DNA of 64,000 nucleotides. Source: Marsupella aquatica (lineage: Eukaryota > Marchantiophyta). The DNA is taken from NCBI GenBank assembly GCA_973895155.1, contig OZ316896.1, positions 1,426,001-1,490,000 of the forward strand, read 5' to 3'. Positions 25,592-37,560 of the stretch are shown in pieces. The position numbers and the translations under genes are program-made. The notes below the pieces were generated by a model that was not told where the DNA came from, made no database searches, and saw only the letters and a list, made by a program, of their open reading frames with translations. The stretch's first letter is position 1, and each line of letters opens with the position of its first letter.

Positions 25592-26137
25592 TCATAGCCA
25601 CAGGGCCCCAGCCAGTTTTAGTTGCGGAACCAAGGCCCCTCCGATATGTGCTGCGATGAGCTCTTCTAAGCCTCCAATATACTTTTTCCCAATAAAAATT
25701 GCCGGTAGAGCCTGCGATGATCCCGCCAATTTCTGGAGAGCTACTGCAATCTCACGGCCGGCGGCTTCTTGGTCCAGTTCGTACACCGCTGGTGCCACAC
25801 CCAGACTGCTGAACAAGCGCTTGACGACATGACAAACACAACAAGAGCTGATGCTGAACATAACAACCGCGTTTTCTGATGCCACCCTCTCCAAATTGTC
25901 CCACACCTCTGCATTGTTGTAGCTAACTGTACTTCGTTCCACCAACTCCATGCTCACGTTTCCGTTCTTGGATGCAGATCCGTTGCTGTCTTTCGCTGTC
26001 TGGTCATCGAAGGGCACGTAGGAAGGAGGAGGCATAAGTTGCCTGGTAATTTGATCAGGTACTCGACTAGCCGTGGCGCTGGAGTTCATATGAACGGCCC
26101 ATGGAAGCGTTTGAGGTTTTGAGCCCTGTATTTCCAT
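25592..26137 (-). CDS. CC-type (class III, ROXY-like) glutaredoxin
   Basis: An intronless frame of 181 codons. The first 75 residues are a Ser/Asn/Pro-rich extension without a clear targeting signal. The thioredoxin-fold domain runs from about residue 77 to the end: VVMFSISSCCVCHVV holds the active site C99-C100-V101-C102, ALPAIFIGKKYIGGLEEL holds cis-Pro145 and the glutathione-binding GG, and the chain ends in ALWL. CC-type glutaredoxins are specific to land plants. In flowering plants they bind TGA bZIP factors in the nucleus, and the C-terminal ALWL is the known contact. The site here is CCVC, where CCMC or CCMS is the common form; the first and last cysteines are kept. The N-terminal extension is long for the family, whose members are often near 100-140 residues, but in-frame ATGs at residues 17 and 35 give shorter alternatives. 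Confidence 0.93.
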   Translation of the reverse strand: MEIQGSKPQTLPWAVHMNSSATASRVPDQITRQLMPPPSYVPFDDQTAKDSNGSASKNGNVSMELVERSTVSYNNAEVWDNLERVASENAVVMFSISSCCVCHVVKRLFSSLGVAPAVYELDQEAAGREIAVALQKLAGSSQALPAIFIGKKYIGGLEELIAAHIGGALVPQLKLAGALWL

Positions 26138-29100
26138 TGTGAAAAAATAACCTTTCGAAGAATGCCAAAAAAAAGCTTCAGCTTAGGCGATTGACAGTTC
26201 AAAAGTACTCTAGACCAACTGTCCTTAAGAAACTTAGGCGAGATGCTGAAACGCAGTTTCATCAACTGCATGGAGCGGGATTTCTAACTTGTCAACCGAG
26301 CTGGGGAAGACGGAGTTTCGCAATATTGCTACGATCTTGCCCAGACGAACGATCCAAACCGGGGAAATCGACATTCGCCGTCCATGGCAGGGCACAGAAA
26401 ACTCTCGCTGCGCCTGAGAGGTAGGAACCCATATCATACGCCCACTTCCTCAGAGCAAAGGCGTTTCAGAGGCAAATTCTGTGACCTTGCGTGACACGCA
26501 CTACCTCTGCTGCCTCCTGGTAATCTTGCCGGTGACACACTCGCTGGCAAAGTCCTCATCCATCTAAACTAGGATTCCCAACGGGCTCACAGAGTAGTCT
26601 TTAAATGCAAGGCGGAGAGAAGAGGGCTACCGAAGAGTGCAACGTCGACTGAAGTAAATAAGTTTTGGAAGTGAGACCCCGAGGAAGGATCCAGGAGGGC
26701 ACGAAAGTCAGGACGGGAATGACGACCTGTAGTGACAAGACTGATGTCACAAATGCCAAGGTTTCCTCCACCAGGCAAGAGCCCCGGTGCCCCAAGACTG
26801 TTACGTAGTCTATTGCTGTTTTTTTATGGTTTGTGCTCTCGACCGTAACCCGCACTGCAGCTTTCAGGCATGGTATCCGAGGAGTCCTTATTATGCAGTG
26901 GTGATGGGAGATAGCGATAAGCTAAAAATTAAGTGTTCGTCACGGGGTTCGTCACTGCAAATAATTATCAGGTGCCTTGGTTAGACATATATCTAGGTGT
27001 GGACGGGCAGTACCCGGCCCGGTGCTCTTCCTTCGCAGAGTTAAAGGAATGAAATTGGCAGATATTATGACAATTTTAGGGAGTATAGATATCATTATGG
27101 GAGAGGTTGATACTCGGGACGTTATAGATTAACGAAATGGATTTCGGGCCCAAAGGTAAACAGGTGTGAGCTATCCATATATATCCGTGTTTGTTCCTTT
27201 GGAGTTGACCATATATGTATGTGCCTGGTTTTTTGTTGTTGTGAAATTGTCCGAAGCTTTTATTATTACACAACCCACAATGAGATACAAGTTCACGCAG
27301 CGCGCAGGGTGAACGGCAAGCTTTTTGGTGCTTACTATGTGCTTGACGGGTTGCAGGAAGTCCATCTGTCTCTTTGCAAATCTAATCACTGCACTGCTCT
27401 CACTAAAATCTCCCTTTCGTATTTGCTTATACTGGCCCCTTTTTCTACCGGTATCGGTTTGTTTGAGGAAGGGGAAACCAAAAACAGACGTCATCAGACG
27501 CCAACCGGTACTACCGGTCAACCTTAAGGTCGCCTTCTGGAACAATTGTTTTTCTCTAAAGGCGATTGGGCGGGCGGCGATGGATTGACAATAATGCGGA
27601 GTTATAGATTGAATGATTCTAACGGATGTCCCCTAAACTGCCTGCCGTAGCCACAGTAGTGGCAGAGATGAAGACATGACGATCGCTAGCAGGACGTCAG
27701 ATTTGCATGACAAAATGGGCAGAAGGACGTCTTCAGTCGTCAACCCTTCATTCTGACGCATGTGACACGTCAGCTCAGACGTAAACTGCCGTGTCCAACA
27801 GGCAGACTGATATTAATTTTCTGTAGCTCATATGACTTCCAAGGGAAAAGATCTTTCGCTTTTCCTATCTCCTACCGTGACCTCTCTGACTGAAGGATTT
27901 GCGAAGTACGGTAACTCAATTGGTAGAATATATTGATGATTGACAAATTGGTTTGTCGAATTACAGCAGTTTGATTCCCCTTTCTCTACGTATCGACTTC
28001 GCAGTGCTTAGTACTGGTATTGGTCTACGGTGCCATAGGTCATCGAGCTTGGCGAGCTGCCCACAATCATCTCACCAGAATGTTTAACAAGCGAGTCCCT
28101 TTGTGCTCAAATCGTTTCCATTTTTTCTTGGCGTGGCCCCGGGCGTGGCTATGGTGATTGTGTAGCGTAGTAAAACGAGTTATTTGAGTCAAGTGATTGA
28201 GCAAGGTGCTGTAATTGAGGAAATCGAGGACGTAATCGGAATCCTTCGATGGTGACATATGTTACGGTATTCGCCAGGCCTTACAAAATTCCAAACTTGG
28301 AAGATGTAAGCGGACAAGAATCTCACCTAGAAACAGTAGCAAATGGGTCTACCGTAAATTGTTAAAGATCTTTTTCGAGTATCGTGCCCCAAACGATTCC
28401 CCAATTTGTGTCCTTCAGCTCATCATCTTATTACGAGATAATGGAATCCATTCACGTTCCTCACAAAGTTGGTACCGTAGCATAGAATCCATCAAGTACC
28501 CGTATATTTGGGCATTTCAGTTCCCAGGGTTAAAACATTTTCAGAAAAGACCGGATGACGGCGTCATTTCGATCTTAGTTTATAGTAACTATGGAGGGGA
28601 CTTTTTGGTTGTGTGTAACAGTTGTATGTTACCGTCCCAGCAGAGCCGACTCGAGAGTTGATCGAACACATTTCGCCCTTCGAGCCATCCATTCGAGTGT
28701 TTTGACTGCTGGTGATGTCAAGGAGCGAGAACGTAGGCGGACGGTGGCCCCTTTTGAGTACAGCCGATAGCCCACGCGCTCCGAGTACGGTGTGACGAGT
28801 ACCTGACCTTCCTTGACGTGATCGGACCTGCGCTGACCTGACTTGGCCCAGGGGAGCGTATTACAGACGATGATGGTGACCTTCCATGTGCCCGCCGCCT
28901 GACTCAGTTGCGGTGTCTGTCGAACCTGCTATACGTATGAATGGCTTTCCTTCCGCAGTTCCTATGCAGTTGTTGGTGCTACTTTACCATGCTCGTTCCT
29001 CACCAGTCATCACTCCACCGGATATTCCAAACTCCACTCGTCGGGGTAATGTTCTTCCATACTGACCTCTGTTGCTCGTGACCAATTCACCAGGGATATC

Positions 29101-32100
29101 AACCTACGATTAGGACTTCTGCTTGTGCTCTAATAGAACGGATGTAAATCTAGCCTGCTTTTCTTTTCTTTTGCCACGGGAAATGTTCACAAAAAATTAC
29201 ATCAGCATTATGTACTGCTTGTCAAGATTGAAGACGTGCTCAGATTCCCCTTCCACGTAGAATTAACAGACTGGAACCATGACTAATAGATCTGTGACAA
29301 GGGTAAAGTTATCGGAATTGAGCCCTATCTACCGCATAGTATGTAATCTAACACAGAATCACGTGAGAATACTTTGAGAGGAGTATAATTCCAATTTCGC
29401 GATCAATTCCTGAATAAAGTCTCTGAAATACACCTCAAGATAATATATGTAACCCGTGGGTTTCCGGCCTAATAATAAACAATCCTAATACTGAACTAAT
29501 TTTGGTTCCTTATTGATCCTAAATTATTGTTACTTTCAACGGGATTCTTAAACCACACTTGTCACTATAAAAGTCTCATTCCATATCTCACTACTCACCA
29601 TAAAGGTGGAACACTAACATCTTTTGTGTAATACTTGTCAAAAAAAGATTTTGCAGTCTCAAAGTCCATTCTTGAACCTATATTCTTTACAATGAGAGCT
29701 TACCAGTAGTCCTTTATAGTGGCAGGTGTGGTTTAACTCTCTTGCAGATCAGTTCAGCTGTGTAATATGGTCTGGGCAATATATACACAAATTCTACATA
29801 ATTATGGCTATTTTCCAATGCATGGAGTTCTGGTTTGATTATTATAACCAACTTGATCAACAAATCTGTTCGAATGAGCTGACATTGAATAAAATCTCAA
29901 AGAATTTCCATGCAACTAGTTCTGCACAACTATGGGCAGTGCAACACCCTGCATGTTGAAAGAGAATTTCAAATTAAAGCTAGGACAAATCAGCGACTGT
30001 GGATTGAATGCTGGACTCCAAAATAATCCTTAAAAGAATAAAAGAATAATAATAATCATCCTTAAAAGATGGGTATCAACCGCGTGAAAATTTCGAGAGG
30101 AAAAGGTTTCTTTTAAGCTTGTTGATTCGAACAATCATCTTTTCCGATATGGATCAGACAGGTACTCTTTTCTGTGATGTGTGGCCACGGCGTAAAAGGC
30201 GGGTGAGTATCCCTACAAGGGATGTCATTTACTGGAGCTTGGCAGCGGAAGGACACTTGGAATGGCAAACCAGGGGCTACAATGAAAGAACAATCAATCA
30301 TAGTATCGAAATTATAGTACGACGTTGCTGAGTGGGCTGTTCAGCACGGGCAGCTTGACTTTCTCATCCTGTAGCGGTAAGTTGCAGTGTGTGAGGGGCC
30401 GTGGGGGAGGAACGGTTGGCGTTCCGAAATGAGATGGACCATCTCAGATGTTACTAGTAATAAAATCTTTAAGCGTTCCTTAAAGGCAATTACCTCAGTA
30501 GAGCTGATGATAGCCCTACATAATTAAATATACATAAAAGAAACTAAATTATAAAGCCTCGTCAGCATAGCTCACTCACTGACGGCATTGACTGCGCGCT
30601 CGCACATGTACTTACACGTAACAAGTCTAGCTAGGCCCTAAATCTGGCTTTCCATGCCTTCTTTTAAGATCTGCTTTTTCCTCATGCTAAAACTAAACCT
30701 AAGTTAAAACACTCTTTGTTCATTAGAGTTTTGCGAAGGATGTTCATGTGTGTCCAGTTGTTTGCGATTCAGTCGAGATTAAGAATCTGAGTCCTTTCCT
30801 GATAGTGAAAACAGTCAAATTCGCCTCCACCTTTACCATTGACCTTATCTGACCTCTGGAAGGATCATTCAAGAGTGATGAGGCTTTGATTCGTCGTCGA
30901 AGCTTTCTGTTGTACAGTGGCCCACCAAAGAAACAACTCGGTGGGACCGGAACTTTTAAACATATAAAGAGGCCACAAATAAGCCGTCCTATAGTGAAGC
31001 TCATGCTTTTGCATAACGCCTGAGAAAGGCTGATGCCCACTAGAAAGACAACCCATCATTTGAGGGTTACTTTCACTAACTAGCAGGAAAAATCCTATCA
31101 CGAGGACATATGGCGGTCGAACTCCTGCAGTGCACCCAACTGAAAACCTTATCCCACAGGTAAATCCAGATACCAGCCAATAGCGATCCAGATACCAGCC
31201 AATAGCGAGTCTCTCATATTTTTATGTTAAGCTCATGGGTTACTGGCTCGCAGAACGTCAGTGACTTTAGAATCAACATAATGAATGAAATGTGGATTGA
31301 GGAATCATAAAAGAAACGCCTCAAAAAGACAGAGATCAAATCTCCAGTGCGAAAGTTTCTCGCTACTGACGGTGAAACTGAGAAGCATACAAACACTGAG
31401 CGAATCTCGGCAATTAATACAAACAATGGTCTTAGCAGTCCTACTCTTTCTGTTTCTCAGTTTTCTTGTTCGAAAATCTCTTATTTGGAGGATGTTCCAA
31501 TCACATGTCCTGCAAGGTTAGATCGAGTGATATCGGCAACCATGACTGTTCATAAACACAGCTCATGCACCAAAAATTAAGTTGCTAGGGCTGCCCACTC
31601 TGTTGTTTGAAAGAGCAGTGAAGAAATCAACCGTCGTCCATGGACCAAATGTAAGTACACTTGTTCCAGCAATTTCCCACATCTTCTTTCCACTTTTCTA
31701 GAAAGAAGATCCCATAACGTGGAGAAAGAACGAATCTGGGGAGAAAGGCCATTTGGTCCAGTGTTTCTTCGTTTCACATGTTTCGGTTCGTTTCTTCCAT
31801 TCTCGTTGTCTCCATACAAACTTCTACACAAAGACTATGGTTATTGTATGTCAGGGACATAATTATTATAGAAGAGATACAGTCATACAGCGCTACGCAC
31901 ATGACTTAAGTGAGAATCACCGTACGAATGTCAGATGTGTCGGTTGGCCTGGCAGAGACGTTTCTCGTCAAACTTTGACTTCCGAGCTCCGTAGTCCTGC
32001 CGTACGCGTATCTTCAAAGTATTCCTGTTTTTTTAGAAAGAACACTGTGAGCAATTTCCCTCCACAAACTATTTTCTCCAGATTTGCTTGGTGGGACTGC

Positions 32101-33070
32101 CAGCTCACAGTACAGTGGCTCTTGTTGGGAAGGAATTAGTTCTAATGATGAAGAGGGTACAATGTAAAAACCAATAACCACCAGAAGAAGCGTCGTTCTA
32201 GTGAACAAATTTCTGCAACATGCTGCAAACTGTGTGACGTGCACCAGCCATAGCTCTCCATCGTCAATATCAGGTGGGGATTTCAGGAGCAGCAGAAACT
32301 TTCACTCACGATCGTCTGATTATTCTTCGGAAGACAGGTTCCGGGTTTGGGATGATCGAGAAGGGCATAATCCCGTGTTTTCGCACTACAGCATAACGAA
32401 GAGCAGCAGGTCAGGTGGGCATGGCATGTGCGGGCAGCAGCAGAACTCAAGAAATCATAAATGTGAGCATAGCAGGAGGAACTCTTTGTAAGTTTTATTT
32501 TGAAATTTCCATCGAACCTTTTGGGTTCCCCCCATTCTTAAAAAATAATTCTCAGAAAAATTTTTCAAATGGCCCATGACCAACCTATGTGGTCCACAAC
32601 AGACCTATCCATAAATTCATGGCTTCCTATGTAGTGGTGCTTGTTTTGAAAAACGTTTTTTCATCTATTTGATTGTCAAAATAGTATCCATGCAATTTTT
32701 TGGTCTTGACTTGCTTTTGTCGTCTTGTGCCATTTATTGTCAAGGAAGAGTCCCCACTTATGCCTGGTTAAGCAAATTTATGGGAAGGTTCAATCGTTGT
32801 CCAAAATGCACCAAAATAAGGACAAGTAAATGGATAAGTTTAGTAGGCACAACAATATGCAAATTTCAGGTCATTTTCTACAGTCCAGTCCCCCTAAATA
32901 GTTTCTGGGCCATTTTGGGGCCCCCATCACTTCTAGTAAAATTTTCTCAACCAGAAAATCTCTCTTGAAAACCAGCATTTTGAAATATACACGTACTTTT
33001 TACATAAAAAGGCCAAATAGAGTACAAAAGAATAAACAAGAGAGGTCCCAAGTGGACAAAACCAAACGCA
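26138..33070. other. Long gene-poor stretch
   Basis: No recognised gene over almost 7 kb. Weak coding-like frames occur at 31290-31550 and 32201-32491 (Ser/Arg-rich, plus strand), without domain or consistent exon joins. The first several hundred bases are the upstream region of the glutaredoxin gene. The stretch 29400-30080 is AT-rich. Confidence 0.4.
31164..31207. repeat. 22-bp perfect tandem duplication
   Basis: ATCCAGATACCAGCCAATAG plus CG occurs twice head to tail, at 31164 and 31186, without a mismatch, so it is recent. Confidence 0.95.
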
Positions 33071-33073
33071 AAA

Positions 33074-33168
33074 GAAGTGAGCAAAAGGAAACCCTAAAAA
33101 CCAAGAAAGAGGAACTAAAAGAAGTGAGCAAAAGGAAACCCCTAAAAACCAAGAAAGAGGAACTAAAA
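33074..33168. repeat. 47-bp tandem duplication at the 3' side of the retroelement
   Basis: GAAGTGAGCAAAAGGAAACC starts copies at 33074 and 33121 with one inserted C as the only clear difference. It lies just beyond the last codon (33233) of the minus-strand retroelement, so it may be part of its 3' untranslated region. Confidence 0.9.
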
Positions 33169-33232
33169 CTACCGCAAATGGACCAAGGTCCTCATCATAC
33201 CTAGCAAATGTGGCAACAAGCTAGTGGCGGGG

Positions 33233-34178
33233 CTAGTGGTCTACATCAAGTGTCGAAACTAGATCGGCAAGTGGGACAGGAATGTCCTCTAGGGGGGCTA
33301 GCCGTTGCGGAGTCACACTAGCACCCACTGTCAGAGATCGACGATAGACGGCCCGAGCTTGAGCACGCTGTAAGGTGACTGAAATGCGTTGGCGAAAGTG
33401 CATGGTCAAAACAGATAGCGGGGGCCCGGTGGGACCCATCCGGCCGTGAACATCCCGAGCAGCTTGGCGAAGAAGCCCGTCGAACTGATGATGGAGACGC
33501 CCAAATATCTCAAGAGCAAGGGGCAGAAAGCTATCAGATGAAGCTCGTGCAGCATATTTGGCCTCCTTCGTTGTTGCTGCTCGTGATGCTGCTCCCCTGT
33601 CGTTGTTGCCGCTGTCCCAATGATGTCTTGGCGCAATGGGTTTGCCACCACTACATCTGCCAAAGTACGGTGACCTTCACGGACCATGGTAAGATCCACC
33701 CGTAACCGCTGTGATGGAGGACCAGGTAACTCGAGCACCACCTCCCGCCGCACGCAGACCAAAGAGCCAGAGAGAACCTGAGCAGTCGCATCTCTCACAG
33801 CGTCGTGAACAAAAATGGTTTCGCCGCCCAAACTGCATCAAAGAAGATGGACACATGTGGCATCACAAGGATTCCCACAAGTGCAAGTAGGAGGTAAACC
33901 AGCAAGAAGTGGGTGGGGCAAGCCCATACAAAGACGCATGGCGGTCGCAAACTCCGCTGAAGACATCCACAGGTGAGGAATGACTGGATTGGCTTGAAGC
34001 CAGCCTCATGCGCTCGGTCCGTGTCAGGTGCCTTGGTGAGGATGCTGGAAAGGGTGAAAGCGTGCATACGCCCAGCAAGGTCTGCCTGAAGACGGACGGG
34101 GTCCAAGGATAAAAACTCCTGGAATGAAGGTAACGCAGCTCGAACAGGATCGGGTAATGATGACCGCGTCGTGCGCAA
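33233..34178 (-). pseudogene. Retroelement C-terminal zinc knuckle and putative restriction-like endonuclease
   Basis: The best-preserved frame has LPPTCTCGNPCDATCVHLL, then a TGA stop at 33840-33838 where Arg would be expected, then CSLGGETIFVHDAVRD. Next come RVDLTM and HRTLADVVVANPLRQD, then, in a shifted frame, KEAKYAARA followed by FLPLALEIFGRLHHQFDGLL and a basic tail ending at 33233. A cysteine-histidine knuckle followed by D...DVVV.NP...K..KY fits a PD-(D/E)xK-type nuclease, as placed C-terminally in R2-like elements. This is a motif reading, not an alignment. At least one frameshift lies near 33560-33600, and others lie upstream between 33880 and 34180. Confidence 0.65.
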
Positions 34179-34245
34179 ATGAACCTAAAATGGGAGGGAA
34201 CCCTCCTCGACCTCCATGAGAGACGAAAGTAAAAAAGGTCGATCC

Positions 34246-35397
34246 TCAGTAAGGAAACGATCTGCCAACAATGAGAAGGCGGCCGGCCCACGCGCCCAAG
34301 AAGGCCAAAGGTGCAAGGCGCTCAGTGAAAGTAAGCCCAAAACCACCGTGAGAAATAGGAAGACTGAGCTGTCGATGAAGCCACGGAGATGAGAGCAAAG
34401 TACCTGGCCCTAAAAGAGAGGCCAAAGTCTCACGAATGGAGACATCAAACGCTCGGAGGTGTAGATAAAGATCCTCGGTAGGGGGATGCGTCCGAGCCAA
34501 ATAGGACGCACGAGGGTGGATGCATCTCAACAACAACCCAAATGCTGCTTGAGAGTTTGCTAACTTAGGGAGCATAGGAGTAGGGGCTAAGGCAGGCTGG
34601 AGAGCGTCAGCAATGAAAGATGAGCAAAAGGAGGCGGTACCAACTGGGGATCCAAGGACCCGAAGACCGTCGGCTGGACGTAAGAACCCAGGGGGAAGCG
34701 CAAGATCAGAGGGTAACCCAGCTGGACTCCATGCACGACTCTTCACCGGCTGAACTCGTAAACCGAGGCCCAACAAATGGGTGGAAAGGGTGGCGAGGGC
34801 AGAAGTAACAGCAACAGGTGGACCAATGATGTGGGTGTCATCTAAAAGGGAGGGGAAGATACACTAGGGGTGGGCCGCGGAGGCTTCCCGTAAAGCAGTA
34901 AAATGGGCAATGGCAAAAAGAGGCCCACCCAAAGGGTCACCCTGACGTGTACCTTCTGCAGAAGAAAGAGTGGTATACACTCCTGTAGAGGTGTGATGAC
35001 TATAGAAGAGGGGGGCCTCGAACCCATAAAAACAACGGACAAAGGGGATAAGGGACTGGATGTCTGGATCCGCTGCCCTCAAAGCACGAAAAATTGCTGC
35101 CCGAGAAACCGTATTGAAAGCATTGGAGACATCAACCTGGAGGACAATCCAATCAGGGTGGAGGTCCAAGGTAGCACGAATACCCGCAATAACTGTCTCA
35201 CAACCGCCAGGAATGCCCACTGCAAATTGATGTGGAGAGAGATGATCCGATAGTGCAGAGCGATACTGCGAGGAAAGTGTGCGAGACACCAGACGAAGAA
35301 AAACCTCTCCAATAGCTATGGGCCGAACACCCGGTGAAGACTTAGCCATGGCCAATAACCGAGAAGCACTCAAAAGCCGAGAGATGGGAGGAGGCAA
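34246..35397 (-). pseudogene. Retroelement reverse transcriptase domain, broken
   Basis: The frame starting at 35397 carries reverse transcriptase blocks: GVRPIAIGEVFLRLVSR, HQFAVGIPGGCETVI, IVLQVDVSNAFNTVSR (with the first catalytic Asp in QVDVSNAFN) and GTRQGDPLGGPLFA. A TAG at 34866-34864 interrupts it. The same frame continues CIFPSLLDDTHIIGPP, with the LLDD form of the catalytic xxDD box, then into the 34776-34246 frame (VQPVKSRAW...), a thumb-like region. Stop apart, the catalytic residues are intact. Upstream the domain begins in another frame at CAAGGPSGYVFEHFCDLF (about 35516-35463), so a frameshift lies near 35465. Protein from this copy would be truncated, so it is not active as it stands. 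Confidence 0.85.
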
Positions 35398-36698
35398 ACG
35401 GCCGGCAGCAATACACTGGCAAAAGGATAAGAAAACTGGAAAACCAGACTGAGGATCCTCAGGGGGAATAAATCACAAAAATGCTCAAAGACATAGCCAG
35501 AGGGGCCACCAGCCGCACAACGCGGAGCATGGAGGAAAGCATAGGTGAAGTGGTCCCTACTAAACTGAAGATCCTCCTCAGGCTCAAAATCCTCCACAAA
35601 CAAAGGGAGCTGATCATAGGGCTGCGGATGGAGATCCTGAAGGGCCGTCAAGGTGACCTCGCCAGGGGGGCTGGTGTGGTGGGAGAAAGGGCCTGGACCG
35701 CACGACGATATTCACCAGCCTGGGCTAAACGACAAGAGCGACGAAGACGTCTATGCTCTGGAGGATGAGAGTGGCGAGCTGGGTCAGACAAAGCACGGGT
35801 AGTAAAGGAACGGGCTCGAAGAAAGTACTCTTCCTGAAGCGGTTCCCAATCTCCCCGCAGAAAACGATGGATACGAGAGGCAGTCTCACGATGACCCACG
35901 TGACCACCGTGACTAGGGAGGGTAAGAGTCCATTTTGGAAAAAGCATGAGTAAAGACCAATAGGAGACCTCGATAGGATGCGCCAAGATAAGCTGCATGA
36001 GTTGCAACAAGGTTGACCGAACTAATGGGTGCAACGCTAGTGGGATGTGGTTATAAAGGCGAGGTCTAATGTACCCTGGATGGTAGGCTGGAAGGGGGTC
36101 TAGAGAGCGAACCCCACTCCAAGCCTGCTCGGAAGCCTCCAAGGAAGGAGGGGCAGAGCTAACTGGGTCAAGAGGGGGCTGGGGCTGGGATTGTGCTTGC
36201 TGGCGACGTTGGCACTGGCCCTGCCCGCGGTGATGAGGAAGGGAGAGGCCAACCCAGCCACACTCAGGACAAGTATGCAGGGGACGCTCGTCTGGGGAGG
36301 GAGCAGGGAACGACTGGACAGGAGGTGGGGGGGAACCGACGTGGATGAAGAGGCCGGAGGGGGATGCTGGAGGGGTGGAGGGGGAATGGGGTGGGGAGAG
36401 GAGCCAGGGCGTCGATGGGGTGGGCAGTAGACTGGGGGGACTGGCAGAGCATCGGGCATGGGGTCATCACGAAGATGAGAGAGATCCAATGAAGAAGAGC
36501 AAACACGAAGGCGACCACGAGGCAGGGGGGAGGAGGGGGGAGAACTGTGTGGGGGGGGCTGGGCGCTTGCCCCGCGCCAACACTCTCAACGTAGACATGA
36601 CAGGTTGCAACCCGATAAAAGCAAAAGCGCATCAAGAAGCGACAAAAGGCCCAACCAAGACATGTGAAAAGAAAGGGAAGGCTATGGAGAGAGCCCAC
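35398..36698 (-). pseudogene. Retroelement N-terminal region with C2HC zinc finger
   Basis: A Pro-rich stretch is followed by CPECGWVGLSLPHHRGQGQC (about 36262-36203). Its C-x2-C...H...C spacing resembles the N-terminal DNA-binding finger of R2-like elements. The same frame runs to about 35648 (ending SPTTPAPLARSP), then a frameshift leads to TALQDLHPQPYDQLP and on to the reverse transcriptase. The Pro-rich segment before the finger sits in a different frame (36489-36264), so another shift lies between. No EN/APE-type nuclease is seen in this region, which separates it from L1-type elements. Confidence 0.6.
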
Positions 36699-37084
36699 CG
36701 CGTCAAAATCCGAGAAGCCGCGCCACCGCTAGCCTAGAAAACCGTTGAGCACGTGCAGGCACAGCCGGGAACAAAGTTGGAGCACTCGTCGATGTGTCCG
36801 TTGAAGAGTCGGTGCGAGTCAATATCTCTCCGCTGAGCGTGCTGCTACAGCTCCCGAAGATGGTGGAATGCAAACTGGTCCACTAAACTTGGCAAAAGCC
36901 ACCTTGTCAGAACTGAAGAAGAAAGGCAACCACCAATCGGAGGAGAAACGTGGCAATACAAGAATGCTCCAAAGCTGATCAAGGGAAACCGTCACCAAAA
37001 ATGGAGGAGTAAATCAGAATCGTAATCGGAGCCGAAAGTGGTTGATATGTCACCAAAAGGACCGCGGTAGGGATAGATGTTGCA

Positions 37085-37560
37085 CTCCCGGACAAGAGCT
37101 GGCCAAATCACATGAGAATGTCGGATTCCGTGAACGAGGAACTGCTACAGGACCCCAAAGCTAATTGAAAGTGAGAACGATGGAAATTGAAGAATAAACG
37201 TGAGAGCTAATCAAAAGTCCAATCGGGGTAATAGGAGACCAATTGGACCGCTCTTGGGATCAATCTGATTCTCCCGGAGAAGAGCTATACAAAGCACTTG
37301 AGAAATCTGAAATCCGTGAAAGATTCACCAAGATATGACCGTCGAAAGGAAGACGAAAATCGCAGAAAAACGACTGAAAAACGGCGAAAACGAATGTGAC
37401 CATAAGTATGTCGATACGGCACCATTTTGGACGTGTTTTATATCGATTTGATGCGCCTCGACAAGAGCAAGCTAATGCAACTGAGAAAACTGGATTCCGA
37501 GAAAAACTGAGTGCGGGAGGGTAGTCGAAATGGCGCAAAAATTGTGCTACAGTCTGAACT
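37085..37560 (-). repeat. About 185-bp repeats in the retroelement 5' leader
   Basis: On the plus strand a GACAAGAG or GAGAAGAG core, followed by GCT/GCA..A, then TGAGAAA and GATTCCG/AATCCG, begins at 37091, 37277 and 37460, spacings 186 and 183. The three units are diverged but keep the order of short matches. They lie upstream of the first codons of the element. Confidence 0.6.

Noticed and set aside
34903-35253. 116-codon plus-strand open frame
   Set aside because: Antisense of the reverse transcriptase; it has no family of its own.
36191-36737. Long Gly/Arg-rich open frames on the plus strand
   Set aside because: They are the antisense of the GC-rich retroelement N-terminus.
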